NCBI GenBank assembly: GCA_017626135.1
Contig: JAGAJI010000033.1
Coordinates: forward strand, 1 to 64,000
Reading direction: 5' to 3'
DNA length: 64,000 bases
DNA from: Clostridia bacterium
Lineage (GTDB): Bacteria; Bacillota; Clostridia; Christensenellales; Borkfalkiaceae
Within the stretch, counting starts at the first letter, position 1; every line of letters begins with the position of its first letter. The position numbers were made by a program, and so were the translations under genes. This document shows positions 8,165 to 17,299 of this stretch, piece by piece. Below the pieces are notes generated by a model, which was not told the origin of the DNA, ran no database searches, and was given only the letters and a program-made list of their open reading frames with translations.

Positions 8165-9862
8165 TTAGACGGTCGCCTTATATTCTTTTGCCTGTTTCAA
8201 CAGTTCTTCCGCGTGTTTCAAGGCAAACTCGTCTCGATCGGTACCTCCGAGCAAACGTACAATCTCCTTCGTTTTCTCCCTTTCGTCGAGCGCATACACC
8301 TTCGTGAGGGTTTTTCCTTCGTTTTCCTGCTTTTCAATGAGGAACTCGTCGTCGCTCATGACGGCGATCTGCGCCAAGTGGGATACAGCGATAATTTGAG
8401 TATTTTTTGCGATGCGTGCGAGCTTTTCCCCCACGACTTTCGCCGTTTTTCCGCTGATTCCCGCGTCGATTTCGTCGAAAATATAGGTGGAAATTTCATT
8501 CACGTCCGAAAGTTGGGTTTTCACGGCGAGCATGAAACGACTCATTTCACCGCCGCTGATGATTTTTCCCAACGATTTCATGGGTTCGCCTGCGTTTGCC
8601 GAGAACATAAAACATATTTCGTCCAGTCCGTTGGCGTTCGCTCTGCCTACGTCCCCTTCCTCGTACTCCTTAAACGCAATCTCAAACTGCGCGCTGGCAA
8701 TATTCAGCGTTTTCAGCTCGTCCGTGACTCGTTTGCAAAAAGCGGCGCCCCGCGTTTTGCGAAGTTCGGTCATCTTTTTGCAAAGGGTGTAGATCCTCTT
8801 TTCCAACTTGGATTTTTCCGCCGTCAAAATCGCGTATTGCCCTTCGCAATCGGAGAGCAACTCGTATTCCGCCGTGATCTTTTCCAAATACGCCTGAATT
8901 TCCGAAATATCCGCGCCGTACTTGCGTTTCAACCCGTGGATCAAATCCAGACGGGCTTCCGTTTCTTCCGCTTCCCGTTCGTCGAAATACAGTTCGTCCG
9001 CCAAATCGGATAAAGTCTGCGCGATATCGTCCGCATCGCTCGCCACGCTCTCCACCTTTTCGTAGAGTCGTTCGTATTCGGCGTCGATACGGGAAATGCC
9101 CGAAAGCGCACGTTCCGTCACCCGCAAGCCGTCCAGCACGCCGCCCTCGCCCGAGAGCGCCTGTATTCCTTCACGAATGGCGGAAATGATCTTTTCCAAA
9201 TTGTTGATTTTATTGCGTTTTACGAGCAGTTCCTCTTCTTCCCCGTCCTTCAAGTCGGCGGCTTCGATCTCCTCGATTTGGAAATGCAGGATATCCAGTC
9301 GGCGCCCGCGCTCCTTTTCGTCGCCGCCGAGCAAGGCGATTCGCGCCTCCACGTCCTTTTTGTCCTTCAAAAGCTCGGACAATTCGGATTTCAAGGGGAG
9401 TAATTCCGCCCCGATCACGCCGTCCAACGTCTTCAATTGATTGCTTTCCTTCAAGAGGAAAAAATGCTCGCTTTGTCCGTGTACGTCCACGAGACTGTCG
9501 GTCACGCTGCGTAGCATCGCCGCCGTCACCGCATTCCCGTTGATTTTTATGGAGCTCTTCCCTGCTTCCGTGAGTTTTCGGGAAATGATAATCTCACCAT
9601 CCGTGTCAATATCCATTTCACGGAGGGTCGCGATTGCCTTCGAGGACTCGGGCAAAAGAAATTCCGCCTTTACCATACATTCCGATTCCCCGTAGCGAAT
9701 CATGGAGCGGTCGGCTTTTGCACCCAGTACGAAATTGACGGAGTCCAAAATCACCGACTTTCCCGCGCCGGTTTCCCCGGAAAGCACGTTCAAGCCTTCT
9801 CCGAATTGAATGTCCGCCCGTTCAATGAGGGCTACGTTTTTAATGGCAAGTTTGGATAACAT
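8165..9862 (-). CDS. recN: DNA repair protein RecN
   Basis: RecN is an SMC-like ATPase that acts early at DNA double-strand breaks. The 565-residue product has the Walker A motif GETGAGKS at 29-36, two long coiled-coil arms around a central region, and a C-terminal ABC head. That head carries the signature ISGGEMSRFMLAVK and the Walker B segment TYIFDEIDAGISG. Length is normal. It follows argR after an 18-base gap and precedes spoIVB, the same order as in Bacillus and many Clostridia. Confidence 0.96.
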   Translation of the reverse strand: MLSKLAIKNVALIERADIQFGEGLNVLSGETGAGKSVILDSVNFVLGAKADRSMIRYGESECMVKAEFLLPESSKAIATLREMDIDTDGEIIISRKLTEAGKSSIKINGNAVTAAMLRSVTDSLVDVHGQSEHFFLLKESNQLKTLDGVIGAELLPLKSELSELLKDKKDVEARIALLGGDEKERGRRLDILHFQIEEIEAADLKDGEEEELLVKRNKINNLEKIISAIREGIQALSGEGGVLDGLRVTERALSGISRIDAEYERLYEKVESVASDADDIAQTLSDLADELYFDEREAEETEARLDLIHGLKRKYGADISEIQAYLEKITAEYELLSDCEGQYAILTAEKSKLEKRIYTLCKKMTELRKTRGAAFCKRVTDELKTLNIASAQFEIAFKEYEEGDVGRANANGLDEICFMFSANAGEPMKSLGKIISGGEMSRFMLAVKTQLSDVNEISTYIFDEIDAGISGKTAKVVGEKLARIAKNTQIIAVSHLAQIAVMSDDEFLIEKQENEGKTLTKVYALDEREKTKEIVRLLGGTDRDEFALKHAEELLKQAKEYKATV

Positions 9863-9880
9863 AGCAGGTCTTCTTCCCGA

Positions 9881-10333
9881 TTACTTCAAAAATTCCGCAA
9901 GTTTATTGACGACGTATTCTGCGCTTTCCTTGTCCGCGCAAACGATCAAAAGGGTATCGTCCCCGGCTACCGAGCCGACGATCTGCTCGTAATTGAGCTT
10001 GTCTACGATCGCGCCGGCGTTCGCGCCGTTGCCCGCCAACGTCTTTACGACGATGAGGTTTTGCGCGGCTTTCACTCCGATCACGCAATCGCGGAAAAGA
10101 CTTCTCATCTTGGGAGAAATCTCACCTTGCGCCTCGTTTATATATGCGTAACGGTATTTTTTCTCAATCCCCGCCACCTTAAAGAGGTGCAAATCGCGAA
10201 TATCTCGCGAGATCGTCGCCTGCGTTACGACGTGATTGAGTTTATTGAGCTCGGCGCAAAGTTCTTCCTGCGTTTCAATTTCCTGTTGCGAAATGATTTC
10301 CAAAATTTTCGCGTGTCTGACTGATCTTAACAT
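9881..10333 (-). CDS. argR: Arginine repressor ArgR/AhrC
   Basis: ArgR is a hexameric, arginine-dependent regulator of arginine metabolism genes. The 150-residue product has an N-terminal winged helix (about 1-70, with TQATISRDIRDLHL as the recognition region). Its C-terminal oligomerisation and arginine-binding domain contains GNGANAGAIVDKL and SVAGDDTLLIVC. It sits between nadK and recN, where it is usual in Bacillota. No arginine biosynthesis gene is in the window, so its targets lie elsewhere. Confidence 0.95.
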   Translation of the reverse strand: MLRSVRHAKILEIISQQEIETQEELCAELNKLNHVVTQATISRDIRDLHLFKVAGIEKKYRYAYINEAQGEISPKMRSLFRDCVIGVKAAQNLIVVKTLAGNGANAGAIVDKLNYEQIVGSVAGDDTLLIVCADKESAEYVVNKLAEFLK

Positions 10334-10369
10334 ATCCGATTTTCTCCTGTTGTGATTTTATATTCTGAT

Positions 10370-11176
10370 TTATCCGTTTAATTTATTTCTTACACGCGCA
10401 AAGAAATCCACGTCGTCCTTCACGGGGAAGTCCGCGGTAAACGGAGCTTTTTTGACGTGAAGTTCCTCGCCTTCCGACAGCGCGGCGAACACGTTTCCGT
10501 CCGCCAGCACGTTCGCCCTTCCCTTTGCGATTTTCACCTGAAATTCATCGGCGCTGGAAAAGACGATGGGCCGCGCGCGCATGGAAAAGGCGCAAATCGG
10601 CGTCATCATAAACACGGGCACTTCGGGGGTCAGAATGGCGCCGCCCGCCGAAAGAGAATAGGCGGTAGACCCCGTGGGCGTGCAAATCAACACGCCGTCG
10701 CCGGCAATCAATTCCCTCCCTTCGTTTGCGGAAAACTCCACTTTCAGAATTTGAGAGTTGCTCATCGCCGTGGGATGATTGTCCCGTTGTACGGCAATTT
10801 CATTCAATGCGTAATACGACTTGCCTCCTACGGTGACTTCCAACAAACTACGTTTGACGATTTTACAGCTCCCCCGTCCCAAAGCAGAAAGCAAATCCTT
10901 CACGTCTTCCCATTCGTTTCTTTCGTATTCCGTCAAGAAACCGAGCGTTCCATAGTTGATCCCGATGATCTTGATTCCCTTTTGTGCGGCAACGACCGCC
11001 GCGTGTAAAATCGCCCCGTCTCCGCCGAGCACAATCACGACGTCCACGCCTTTCACCTCGGTATGCGTGGAGAAAAAGAGAGTATCGTGCCCTGCCCTTT
11101 CCAGAAAACGCCGCATCTCTTCGCGCGTTTTCTCCGTGCCGATTTTATCCATATTGCTAAGTATGCCGATTTTCAT
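10370..11176 (-). CDS. nadK: NAD kinase
   Basis: NadK phosphorylates NAD to NADP. The 268-residue product has the GGDG motif at 51-54 and the downstream conserved segment DGVLICTPTGSTAYSLSAGG that binds the dinucleotide. I chose the ATG at 11176 (MKIGILSN), which has a GGAG site within the end of tlyA; the longer frame starts within tlyA and lacks support. It is separated from tlyA by a single base and belongs to the nusB-to-recN run of genes. Confidence 0.95.
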   Translation of the reverse strand: MKIGILSNMDKIGTEKTREEMRRFLERAGHDTLFFSTHTEVKGVDVVIVLGGDGAILHAAVVAAQKGIKIIGINYGTLGFLTEYERNEWEDVKDLLSALGRGSCKIVKRSLLEVTVGGKSYYALNEIAVQRDNHPTAMSNSQILKVEFSANEGRELIAGDGVLICTPTGSTAYSLSAGGAILTPEVPVFMMTPICAFSMRARPIVFSSADEFQVKIAKGRANVLADGNVFAALSEGEELHVKKAPFTADFPVKDDVDFFARVRNKLNG

Positions 11177-11177
11177 C

Positions 11178-11969
11178 TTATTCCAACTCCCCCGAGGAAT
11201 TACGTCTGACAAAACACTTAATTTCTTCCAACACTTGTTTCGTCGGTTTCGCTCCCTCGTACTGCGGTTTACAATGGAGTATATATTCTACGTTTTTTCC
11301 CTTACGAACGGGCGCGTTGACGATCCCGTGCGGATATAAACCGTTGTCCGTCAAATACCCGAGCACCTTTTCCACGATGGCAGGATGGGCGGACGGCGTG
11401 ACGATACCGCTCTTACCGATGTGTTTCTTTTCACATTCAAACTGCGGTTTGATCAATACGAGCGCGCTCCCGTCCGATTTTAAGATTTCCTTGATAACAG
11501 GAAAAATCAAGCGCAGGGAGATAAAGCTCACGTCGGTAACGACGCCGTCGATCTCCTCGGGGAAATCCTCTTTCGTCAGATATCGGGCGTTCGTGTTTTC
11601 CATTTGGACGATGCGTGCATCCTCTCGCAAACTCTCGTGCAAAAGACTTTCTCCGACGTCGATCGTATATACTTTCTTCGCGCCGTTTTGGAGCAGACAA
11701 TCGGTAAAACCGCCCGTGCTTGCCCCGATATCCGCAAAAACCTTACCGAAACAGTCAAACCCGAAGGTTTTGAGCGCACGGTCGAGTTTATAGCCGCCGT
11801 TGGAAACGAAACGTGTTTCCGCTTCCACGAACGAAATCTCGTCCGTCTCTTTGATTTCCGTTTTTGGTTTGATCGGCTTGCCGTTGACGAGCACCAACCC
11901 CTTCTCCACAGCCTCCGCCGCTTTGGTGCGCGAGCCGTACTTTTCCGCGAAAAATTTATCCGCTCTCAT
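11178..11969 (-). CDS. tlyA: TlyA family rRNA methyltransferase/haemolysin-like protein
   Basis: The 263-residue product joins an S4 RNA-binding domain (about 1-60) to an FtsJ-like SAM-dependent methyltransferase domain with the glycine-rich motif DIGASTGGFTDCLL. TlyA proteins studied elsewhere 2'-O-methylate 16S/23S rRNA; the older name haemolysin reflects a phenotype and not a mechanism. It overlaps dxs by 4 bases and nadK follows at once, as in many Bacillota. The exact rRNA target here is unknown. Confidence 0.92.
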   Translation of the reverse strand: MRADKFFAEKYGSRTKAAEAVEKGLVLVNGKPIKPKTEIKETDEISFVEAETRFVSNGGYKLDRALKTFGFDCFGKVFADIGASTGGFTDCLLQNGAKKVYTIDVGESLLHESLREDARIVQMENTNARYLTKEDFPEEIDGVVTDVSFISLRLIFPVIKEILKSDGSALVLIKPQFECEKKHIGKSGIVTPSAHPAIVEKVLGYLTDNGLYPHGIVNAPVRKGKNVEYILHCKPQYEGAKPTKQVLEEIKCFVRRNSSGELE

Positions 11970-13690
11970 GATAGTACGCTCCGAATATGCGCCTTGATTT
12001 TTTCTTTATCAAGCCCGAATTCGCTTTGGAGCTCTTCCACAGTCCCTTGCGGAATAAAGCGATCCTCATACCCGAAATTCTTGACGCTGCAAAGTGTTTG
12101 GCTTTGTACGACCCATTGATCGACCAAGGCGCCGAATCCGCCGCTTAAGACGTTGTCTTCCAAAGTGACGACGTGTCCCCCCTGCAAAGTTTCCAACAAC
12201 GCGGTATCGAGCGGTTTTACGAAACGTGCGTTTACCACGTTGAAATCGAGATTTTCGGTTTGCAATTCCCGTAAAATTTCCATTGCCGTGCGCAGACACC
12301 GCTCGCCCACTGCAAGCACCGTCACCTTCGTCGCGCTTTGATGCAGATATTCCCATGTTCCCAACCGAAGGGGGGCGTCCCCCTTCTCAAAGAGAACTTT
12401 ACCCGTTCGGGGGTACCGAATGGCGAGCGGATGGGAATAGGTCAGGCTGAATTCCAACGCCCTTTTCAATTCGTCCGTATCCTTGGGCGAGATAATCGTA
12501 AGGTTGGGTATGAGAGACAGATAGGAAAGATCGAATACGCCCTGATGGGTCTCCCCGTCCGCACCTGAAATCCCGGCACGGTCGATGCAGAACGTAACGG
12601 GCAAATCCTGTCCGCAAACGTCGTGAATCACCTCGTCGAAGGAACGCTGCAAAAAGGTGGAATAGACGGCGTAATAGGGTTTCAAGCCACCTGCCGCCAT
12701 CGACGCACAAAGCACCGCGGCGTTCTCTTCGCAGATGCCGACGTCCAACGCCCTTTCGGGATACGTTTCAAAGAACTCGCTCAAGCCCAGCGCCTCTTTC
12801 ATCGCCGCAGCCACCGCGACCACTTGATCGTCGCGCGCCGCCATTTCACATAACTTTTCGCCCAAAACCTGAGAATATTCTCTCTGTTTTGGCGCACCGA
12901 CGGGAGAAATGCCGTGCGTATCCGTGGGGTGTTCCTCGCTGAATTCGTAGCCCTTGCCCTTTTTGGTTTCGATATGCAAAAGCACGGAAGTCGTGGAAAG
13001 CTTGGTCTTTGCCTCGCCCAACGCCTCGATCATTTCTTGCAGGTTATTGCCGTCCTTGACGCCCATATACGCAAGCCCGAAGCTCTCCAACAAGCGAATA
13101 TTCTCTTCCTTGCCGTTCGTGCGGATCTCGGATAGTACGTCATACATACCACCTACCGTGGGCGAAATGGACATACCGTTGTCGTTCAGAACGATCAATA
13201 CGTTGGTTCGGACGATTTTTAAGCTGTTCAAGGCTTCGTAGACGAGTCCGTTGTTGAAGGATCCGTCTCCGATATAGGCGATGACGGCGTAATCTTCTTG
13301 GGCAAGGTCACGCGCTTTACTCAATCCGATCGCCGCGGAGACGGAAGTCCCTGCGTGTCCGGTATCGTAGCAATCGTAAATACTTTCCTTGCGTTTGGGA
13401 AAACCCGAAATCCCCCCTCTTTGACGAAGGGTGGAAAATGCGGAATACCGCCCCGACAACAATTTATACGGGTAGCATTGATGCCCGACGTCGAATACGA
13501 TTTTATCTTTGGGAAAATCAAAAACGTAAAAGAGCGCGACGGTCGATTCCACCGCGCCGAGGTTGGACGCCAGATGCCCGCCGCATTTGCCGACCGTATC
13601 GCATATCGTCGCGCGAAGTTCGTCGCAAAGAGCGGTGAGCTCCGCAAGCGTACGATCCTTTATATTTTCAGGCGATATCCTTTCTAACAT
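11966..13690 (-). CDS. dxs: 1-deoxy-D-xylulose-5-phosphate synthase
   Basis: Dxs condenses pyruvate and glyceraldehyde-3-phosphate, the first step of the MEP isoprenoid pathway. The 574-residue product has the thiamine pyrophosphate motif (GDGSFNNGLVYEALN, about residues 139-153), a transketolase pyrimidine-binding domain with the conserved glutamate in GICEENAAV, and a C-terminal domain. It is shorter than the usual 620-640 residues, apparently by trimmed loops rather than by truncation. With ispA next door and ispH at 22970-25051, it indicates an MEP-type cell. Confidence 0.95.
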   Translation of the reverse strand: MLERISPENIKDRTLAELTALCDELRATICDTVGKCGGHLASNLGAVESTVALFYVFDFPKDKIVFDVGHQCYPYKLLSGRYSAFSTLRQRGGISGFPKRKESIYDCYDTGHAGTSVSAAIGLSKARDLAQEDYAVIAYIGDGSFNNGLVYEALNSLKIVRTNVLIVLNDNGMSISPTVGGMYDVLSEIRTNGKEENIRLLESFGLAYMGVKDGNNLQEMIEALGEAKTKLSTTSVLLHIETKKGKGYEFSEEHPTDTHGISPVGAPKQREYSQVLGEKLCEMAARDDQVVAVAAAMKEALGLSEFFETYPERALDVGICEENAAVLCASMAAGGLKPYYAVYSTFLQRSFDEVIHDVCGQDLPVTFCIDRAGISGADGETHQGVFDLSYLSLIPNLTIISPKDTDELKRALEFSLTYSHPLAIRYPRTGKVLFEKGDAPLRLGTWEYLHQSATKVTVLAVGERCLRTAMEILRELQTENLDFNVVNARFVKPLDTALLETLQGGHVVTLEDNVLSGGFGALVDQWVVQSQTLCSVKNFGYEDRFIPQGTVEELQSEFGLDKEKIKAHIRSVLS

Positions 13691-13714
13691 GTATACCCAA
13701 ATCCTAAAAGCAAG

Positions 13715-14596
13715 TTATTTTTTACGGTTGAGCACCTCGTCGATCATATCGTGCAAAAACGAAGTATCGCCGTCGATACTCTCCAAAGTCGTATGGCAAT
13801 TTTGCGCGCAAATTTCCGCGCGGAGCTTCGCGCCCTCCAACCCGTACAGCCGCACGCAGGTCGCCTTGTGTTCCCCTTCGTCCTTTCCGACTCTCTTGCC
13901 CACATCGTCGAAATTGCCCGTGACGTCCAAAAGATCGTCCGTCATCTGGAACAAAACGCCCAAAAGGGACCCGAAACGCTCCCATTTGTAATAATTTTTA
14001 CTCTTTTTCAGAACGCTTGCCATAAGCATGGGCGCGAGCAACAGTTTCCCCGTTTTGTGCGCGTAAATGCGCAACAGGGATTCTTCCGTGAGTTCCTCTT
14101 GCCCTGCCGCAAATTTCAAATCCGCAGACTGCCCGGCGATCATGCCGTAAACCCCGGCGCATTCGTTCAAAATCATCCCGGCGCGAATATACGCTTCCCC
14201 CTTCAACCCCTCGCCAAAGCAGAGGGCATAGGCTTCGTTCAACAGTCCGTCGCCTGCCAGAATCGCATTTGCCTCTCCGAATTGCTTATGATTGCTCGGT
14301 TTTCCGCGACGGAAGTCGTCGTCGTCCATCGCAGGCAAATCGTCGTGAATGAGGGAATAGGTATGGATCATTTCCAAAGCGAGCGCAAACGGCAGAATTT
14401 CCCGTCTGTCTAAACCCAAAACGTCCGCGCACGCCAACGCCAGAACGGGACGGATCCTCTTGCCTCCGTTCTGCAAACTGTACGCCATACTCTCTCCCAA
14501 CACGGACGGTTGGGTTTTCAGCGTACGCATATATTCCGCGGCGTATTCTTCAAATTCCGTTCGATACCGCTCGTAACGGATATCGTATTCGCTCAC
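13715..14596 (-). CDS. ispA: Polyprenyl synthetase (farnesyl/geranyl diphosphate synthase)
   Basis: The enzyme elongates DMAPP with IPP to geranyl or farnesyl diphosphate, feeding the bactoprenol carrier used in wall synthesis. The 293-residue product carries the first aspartate-rich motif DDLPAMDDDD at 85-94 with RRGKPSNH after it, and the second, TDDLLDVTG, in the C-terminal half. Length fits the short-chain class. It overlaps folD by 4 bases. The xseA and xseB genes that usually lie between folD and ispA are absent here. Confidence 0.93.
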   Translation of the reverse strand: MSEYDIRYERYRTEFEEYAAEYMRTLKTQPSVLGESMAYSLQNGGKRIRPVLALACADVLGLDRREILPFALALEMIHTYSLIHDDLPAMDDDDFRRGKPSNHKQFGEANAILAGDGLLNEAYALCFGEGLKGEAYIRAGMILNECAGVYGMIAGQSADLKFAAGQEELTEESLLRIYAHKTGKLLLAPMLMASVLKKSKNYYKWERFGSLLGVLFQMTDDLLDVTGNFDDVGKRVGKDEGEHKATCVRLYGLEGAKLRAEICAQNCHTTLESIDGDTSFLHDMIDEVLNRKK

Positions 14597-15450
14597 TCCA
14601 CGCGCCCTCTCTTGTCGATTGCTCTCAAATAAGTATTATACGTCAGCATGGTGATCGTCATCGGTCCAACCCCTCCGGGCACGGGAGTTATGTGTGACGT
14701 AATATCTTTGACGTTTTCAAAATCCACGTCTCCGCACAATTTTCCGTTTTCGTCGCGATTCATGCCGACGTCCACGACGACCGCCCCTTCCTTGACCATG
14801 TCCCGCGTGACGAATTTTGCAATTCCCACCGCGGACACGAGGATATCCGCCTCACGGCAAATCGCCTTCAAATCCTTGGTGCGGCTATGGCAAACGGTCA
14901 CCGTCGCATTCGCGTTCAGCAAAAGCATCGCCATAGGCTTCCCTACCGTTTCGCTTCTGCCGAGTATCACGGCGTGCTTGCCTTCCAAGCAAATCCCTTC
15001 CCGTTGAAGGAGTTTCATCACGCCGAGCGGCGTGCACGCAACGATTTCCGCTCTGTTCCGCATCAAAAGCCCGAGGTTGTAAGCGGAAAATCCGTCCACG
15101 TCCTTTTCTACGGGAATATGTGCGCAAGCGGCTTCTGCGTTCAAATGTCTCGGCAAAGGCAATTGCAACAGAATTCCGTCCACTTCCTCCTGCGTCCCAA
15201 GCTTATCCAACAACGCTTCCACTTCTTCCTGCGTGGACGTTTCCGAAAGCTCGTACGTATAGGAACGGATTCCCAGTTCGGCGCAAGCCTTTACCTTATT
15301 GCGAACGTAAATTTTGGAAGCAGGGTCCTCGCCGACGATGACGACCGCCAGCCCCGGTTTCCGTTCCAAAAGATCGATTTTTTCCTTTAATTCCGCGCGA
15401 AGCTCTGCCGCTATCGCTTTTCCGTCGATAATCTTCATAGGTTCGCTCAT
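14593..15450 (-). CDS. folD: Bifunctional methylenetetrahydrofolate dehydrogenase/cyclohydrolase
   Basis: FolD interconverts 5,10-methylene- and 10-formyl-tetrahydrofolate. The 285-residue product contains the catalytic region YVRNKVKACAELG, the PLPRHLN stretch, the nucleotide-binding segment VILGRSETVGKPMA, and the C-terminal signature HITPVPGGVGPMT. Both ends overlap neighbours by 4 bases (nusB upstream, ispA downstream), so it is translated as part of one operon. Confidence 0.96.
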   Translation of the reverse strand: MSEPMKIIDGKAIAAELRAELKEKIDLLERKPGLAVVIVGEDPASKIYVRNKVKACAELGIRSYTYELSETSTQEEVEALLDKLGTQEEVDGILLQLPLPRHLNAEAACAHIPVEKDVDGFSAYNLGLLMRNRAEIVACTPLGVMKLLQREGICLEGKHAVILGRSETVGKPMAMLLLNANATVTVCHSRTKDLKAICREADILVSAVGIAKFVTRDMVKEGAVVVDVGMNRDENGKLCGDVDFENVKDITSHITPVPGGVGPMTITMLTYNTYLRAIDKRGRVE

Positions 15451-15839
15451 TTATTGATGACGCCGGCGAGCACGCCGTTGACGAAATCGGCGCTCGTATC
15501 CGTGGAATACTTGCGCGCAAGCCCCGCCGCTTCGGAAACGGAAACGACGTTGGGGATATCGTCGAAGTAACGGATCTCCGCCATTGCGATCAACAAGATG
15601 CTCTTATCCGTAGGATTGATACGGTCTGCCCTGTAATGATGGCAGGCGTCCTCGATGCCCGTGATGAGTTCGTCGTAGTGTTCTTCCACCGTCGCCACCA
15701 AATCGGCGGCAAACAGCAAATCGTCCTCTTCCAAGGCAAACTGTTTGTAAATTTTCTTCTTTAACTGGTCCAAACAATCCGTGTTGAACTGTTGCGCGAA
15801 AATAATATTCAGCGCCGCTTCTCTTGCTGCATTTCTCAT
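15447..15839 (-). CDS. nusB: Transcription antitermination factor NusB
   Basis: NusB, with NusE (S10), assembles the antitermination complex on rRNA operons. The 130-residue product is all-helical with the family opening MRNAAREAALNIIFAQQF and a C-terminal segment, DIPNVVSVSEAAGLARKYS, followed by FVNGVLAGV. It begins the tightly overlapping nusB-folD-ispA-dxs-tlyA-nadK series. A weak hairpin separates it from the yqhY-type gene upstream. Confidence 0.95.
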   Translation of the reverse strand: MRNAAREAALNIIFAQQFNTDCLDQLKKKIYKQFALEEDDLLFAADLVATVEEHYDELITGIEDACHHYRADRINPTDKSILLIAMAEIRYFDDIPNVVSVSEAAGLARKYSTDTSADFVNGVLAGVINK

Positions 15840-15875
15840 AAATCTTCTCTTTTTCTCCGTGCGTATACGACGAAA

Positions 15876-15898
15876 ACCCTTCGCCGTCGTCGAAGGGT
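15876..15898 (-). terminator. Weak hairpin between yqhY and nusB
   Basis: An 8-bp stem (15876-15883 with 15891-15898) lies 16 bases past the yqhY-type stop, followed on the minus strand by TTTTC. With such a short T-run it may only partly stop transcription, allowing read-through into nusB. Confidence 0.5.
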
Positions 15899-15913
15899 AT
15901 CGCCTATCGTGAT

Positions 15914-16321
15914 TTAGTTATTCTCTTCCGTGAGTTCTTCCTCTTCTTCCTCCCCCTCTTCCTGCTCTTCTTTGTCCGCAGGATCTACGGGGAGTGCGCC
16001 GTCGAAGACTACGTCCAGAACGTGCACGTCGACTTCCGCAACTTTGAAGTTGGTCATATTCTCTATGCTCTGTTTGACGGATTGCTGAACCCGATACGCG
16101 AGTTCGGGCACGTTGTATCCGTATCTTACAGCCACGGAAACGTCTACGTAGACGCCGTCTTTCTCCACGAAAAAGGAAATTCCGCTTTTTCTACCCAAAT
16201 GATGAGGGACGGTTCCTTCCACTTCGGCGACTGCGTTCGCTATGATGTCGCCGAGAATGCTTTTGCTGTAAACGATCTTTCCGCTCTTTTTATCGTTAGA
16301 GGTTAATTTGAAATTAGACAT
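15914..16321 (-). CDS. yqhY: Asp23/Gls24 family protein (YqhY-like)
   Basis: The 135-residue product belongs to the Asp23 (DUF322) family; the core VYSKSILGDIIANAVAEVEG and the closing NFKVAEVDVHVLDVVF are clear. An acidic glutamate-rich tail (about 110-135) follows the domain. Members are envelope-associated or, for YqhY, linked to regulation of fatty-acid synthesis. In Bacillus, accB and accC lie between spoIIIAH and yqhY; here they are missing while yqhY and nusB stay in order. It starts with an AAGGAG site and has its own promoter. Confidence 0.88.
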   Translation of the reverse strand: MSNFKLTSNDKKSGKIVYSKSILGDIIANAVAEVEGTVPHHLGRKSGISFFVEKDGVYVDVSVAVRYGYNVPELAYRVQQSVKQSIENMTNFKVAEVDVHVLDVVFDGALPVDPADKEEQEEGEEEEEELTEENN

Positions 16322-16353
16322 TCGAAAATATCTCCTTATAATATATCCATTCT

Positions 16354-16382
16354 ATTATAGCACATATTTCCGAATTTTTCTA
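16354..16382 (-). promoter_or_regulatory. Sigma-A promoter of the yqhY-nusB operon
   Basis: TAGAAA (16382-16377) and TATAAT (16359-16354) are 17 bases apart on the minus strand, with TG one base before the -10 box (extended -10), about 32 bases before the start codon. Confidence 0.55.
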
Positions 16383-16411
16383 CTGTTTTGAAGTTATTTT
16401 TTCAGCTTTTT

Positions 16412-16900
16412 TTAGGATTCCGCATAAACGGGCATGATGATGACGTTCCCGGACACGATTCCCGTTTCATTTTTCATCATGCTGTAGATGGAAAGCGCCG
16501 TATCGTAATTCAATTCCGCCGAATTGATAAACACGTTGACGTTGTCCGAATCTGCGGAAACGGATACCACCGCGTCCGAAAATCCGAGCGATTTGACCAT
16601 GTTTTCCAAAATGAGTTCCTTCTCCATCGCCGCTACGATTTCCATCTTCATTTCCGTCGCTTCCTCGTACTTTTCGTCCCCCACGTCGTACAGGGCGATG
16701 ACGCTGTCGAGTTGCACGAGTTCTTCGTTTCTCGTCGTCGTGCGTTCCGAACGGTAGGTCGTGAAATAGTTGGCGACGCTCACTCCGCCGTCCGTCGAAC
16801 CCGCCGTGATGGAATTTGCAAAAATGAAATTGAATACTGCGGTAACCGCAAGCAACAGCACCAACGACGACATAAGTATAATCTTCTTCTTGTTTGACAT
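16412..16900 (-). CDS. spoIIIAH: Stage III sporulation protein AH
   Basis: SpoIIIAH is the mother-cell membrane protein whose extracellular domain pairs with forespore SpoIIQ, forming part of the channel between the two cells. The 162-residue product has one N-terminal membrane helix (about 8-28), then a helical, charged region and the ring-building (YscJ/FliF-like) domain. That domain includes ENMVKSLGFSDAVVSV and DNVNVFINSAELN. It is the last gene of the spoIIIA operon. SpoIIQ is not in the window. Confidence 0.93.
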   Translation of the reverse strand: MSNKKKIILMSSLVLLLAVTAVFNFIFANSITAGSTDGGVSVANYFTTYRSERTTTRNEELVQLDSVIALYDVGDEKYEEATEMKMEIVAAMEKELILENMVKSLGFSDAVVSVSADSDNVNVFINSAELNYDTALSIYSMMKNETGIVSGNVIIMPVYAES

Positions 16901-16915
16901 GATTTTATCTCCTTT

Positions 16916-17299
16916 TTACTCTTTTTTCAAATATATTTTCACCGCTTTTTCTTCCGTCCCGAGCGCCGCGGCAACAGCCTCCCGAACGTTCATCACCACG
17001 CGCAGATTGTTCGCGCCCTCACACACGACCACGACGCTTTTGGGGCCGTCCTCCGTTTCGTAGACGATCACGTTGGCTTCCCCCACCCCGTCGATCTCTT
17101 CGAGCAGCCGCATTACCTTGCGCTCCGTTTCCGTCATTCCAACCGCAGAGGTTGCCGTCACTTCTTCCGTATGAAATATTTGCCAAGCCGAAAATACGAG
17201 CACGAGCGCCAACGCCGCCAGCAAGAAGATATCCTTCACCCTTCCGTCTATGCGCTTGAAGAAGTTTTTCAGCGATCCTTTTCCCGTCATCCTATTCAA
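16916..17299 (-). CDS. spoIIIAG: Stage III sporulation protein AG
   Basis: SpoIIIAG forms a large ring in the intermembrane space as part of the SpoIIIA-SpoIIQ feeding channel. The 127-residue product has a short cytoplasmic basic start, one membrane helix (about 22-42), and a ring-building domain including ANVIVYETEDGPKSVVVVCEGA and NLRVVMNVREAVAAALG. It is shorter than the Bacillus subtilis protein (about 230), mainly because the inserted beta-region is small or absent. It overlaps spoIIIAF by 8 bases. Confidence 0.92.
   Translation of the reverse strand: MNRMTGKGSLKNFFKRIDGRVKDIFLLAALALVLVFSAWQIFHTEEVTATSAVGMTETERKVMRLLEEIDGVGEANVIVYETEDGPKSVVVVCEGANNLRVVMNVREAVAAALGTEEKAVKIYLKKE

Noticed and set aside
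14681-14699. TATGTGTGACGTAATA in folD as a copy of the palindromic element
   Set aside because: It encodes the highly conserved SHITPVPGG stretch of FolD, so the resemblance is chance.
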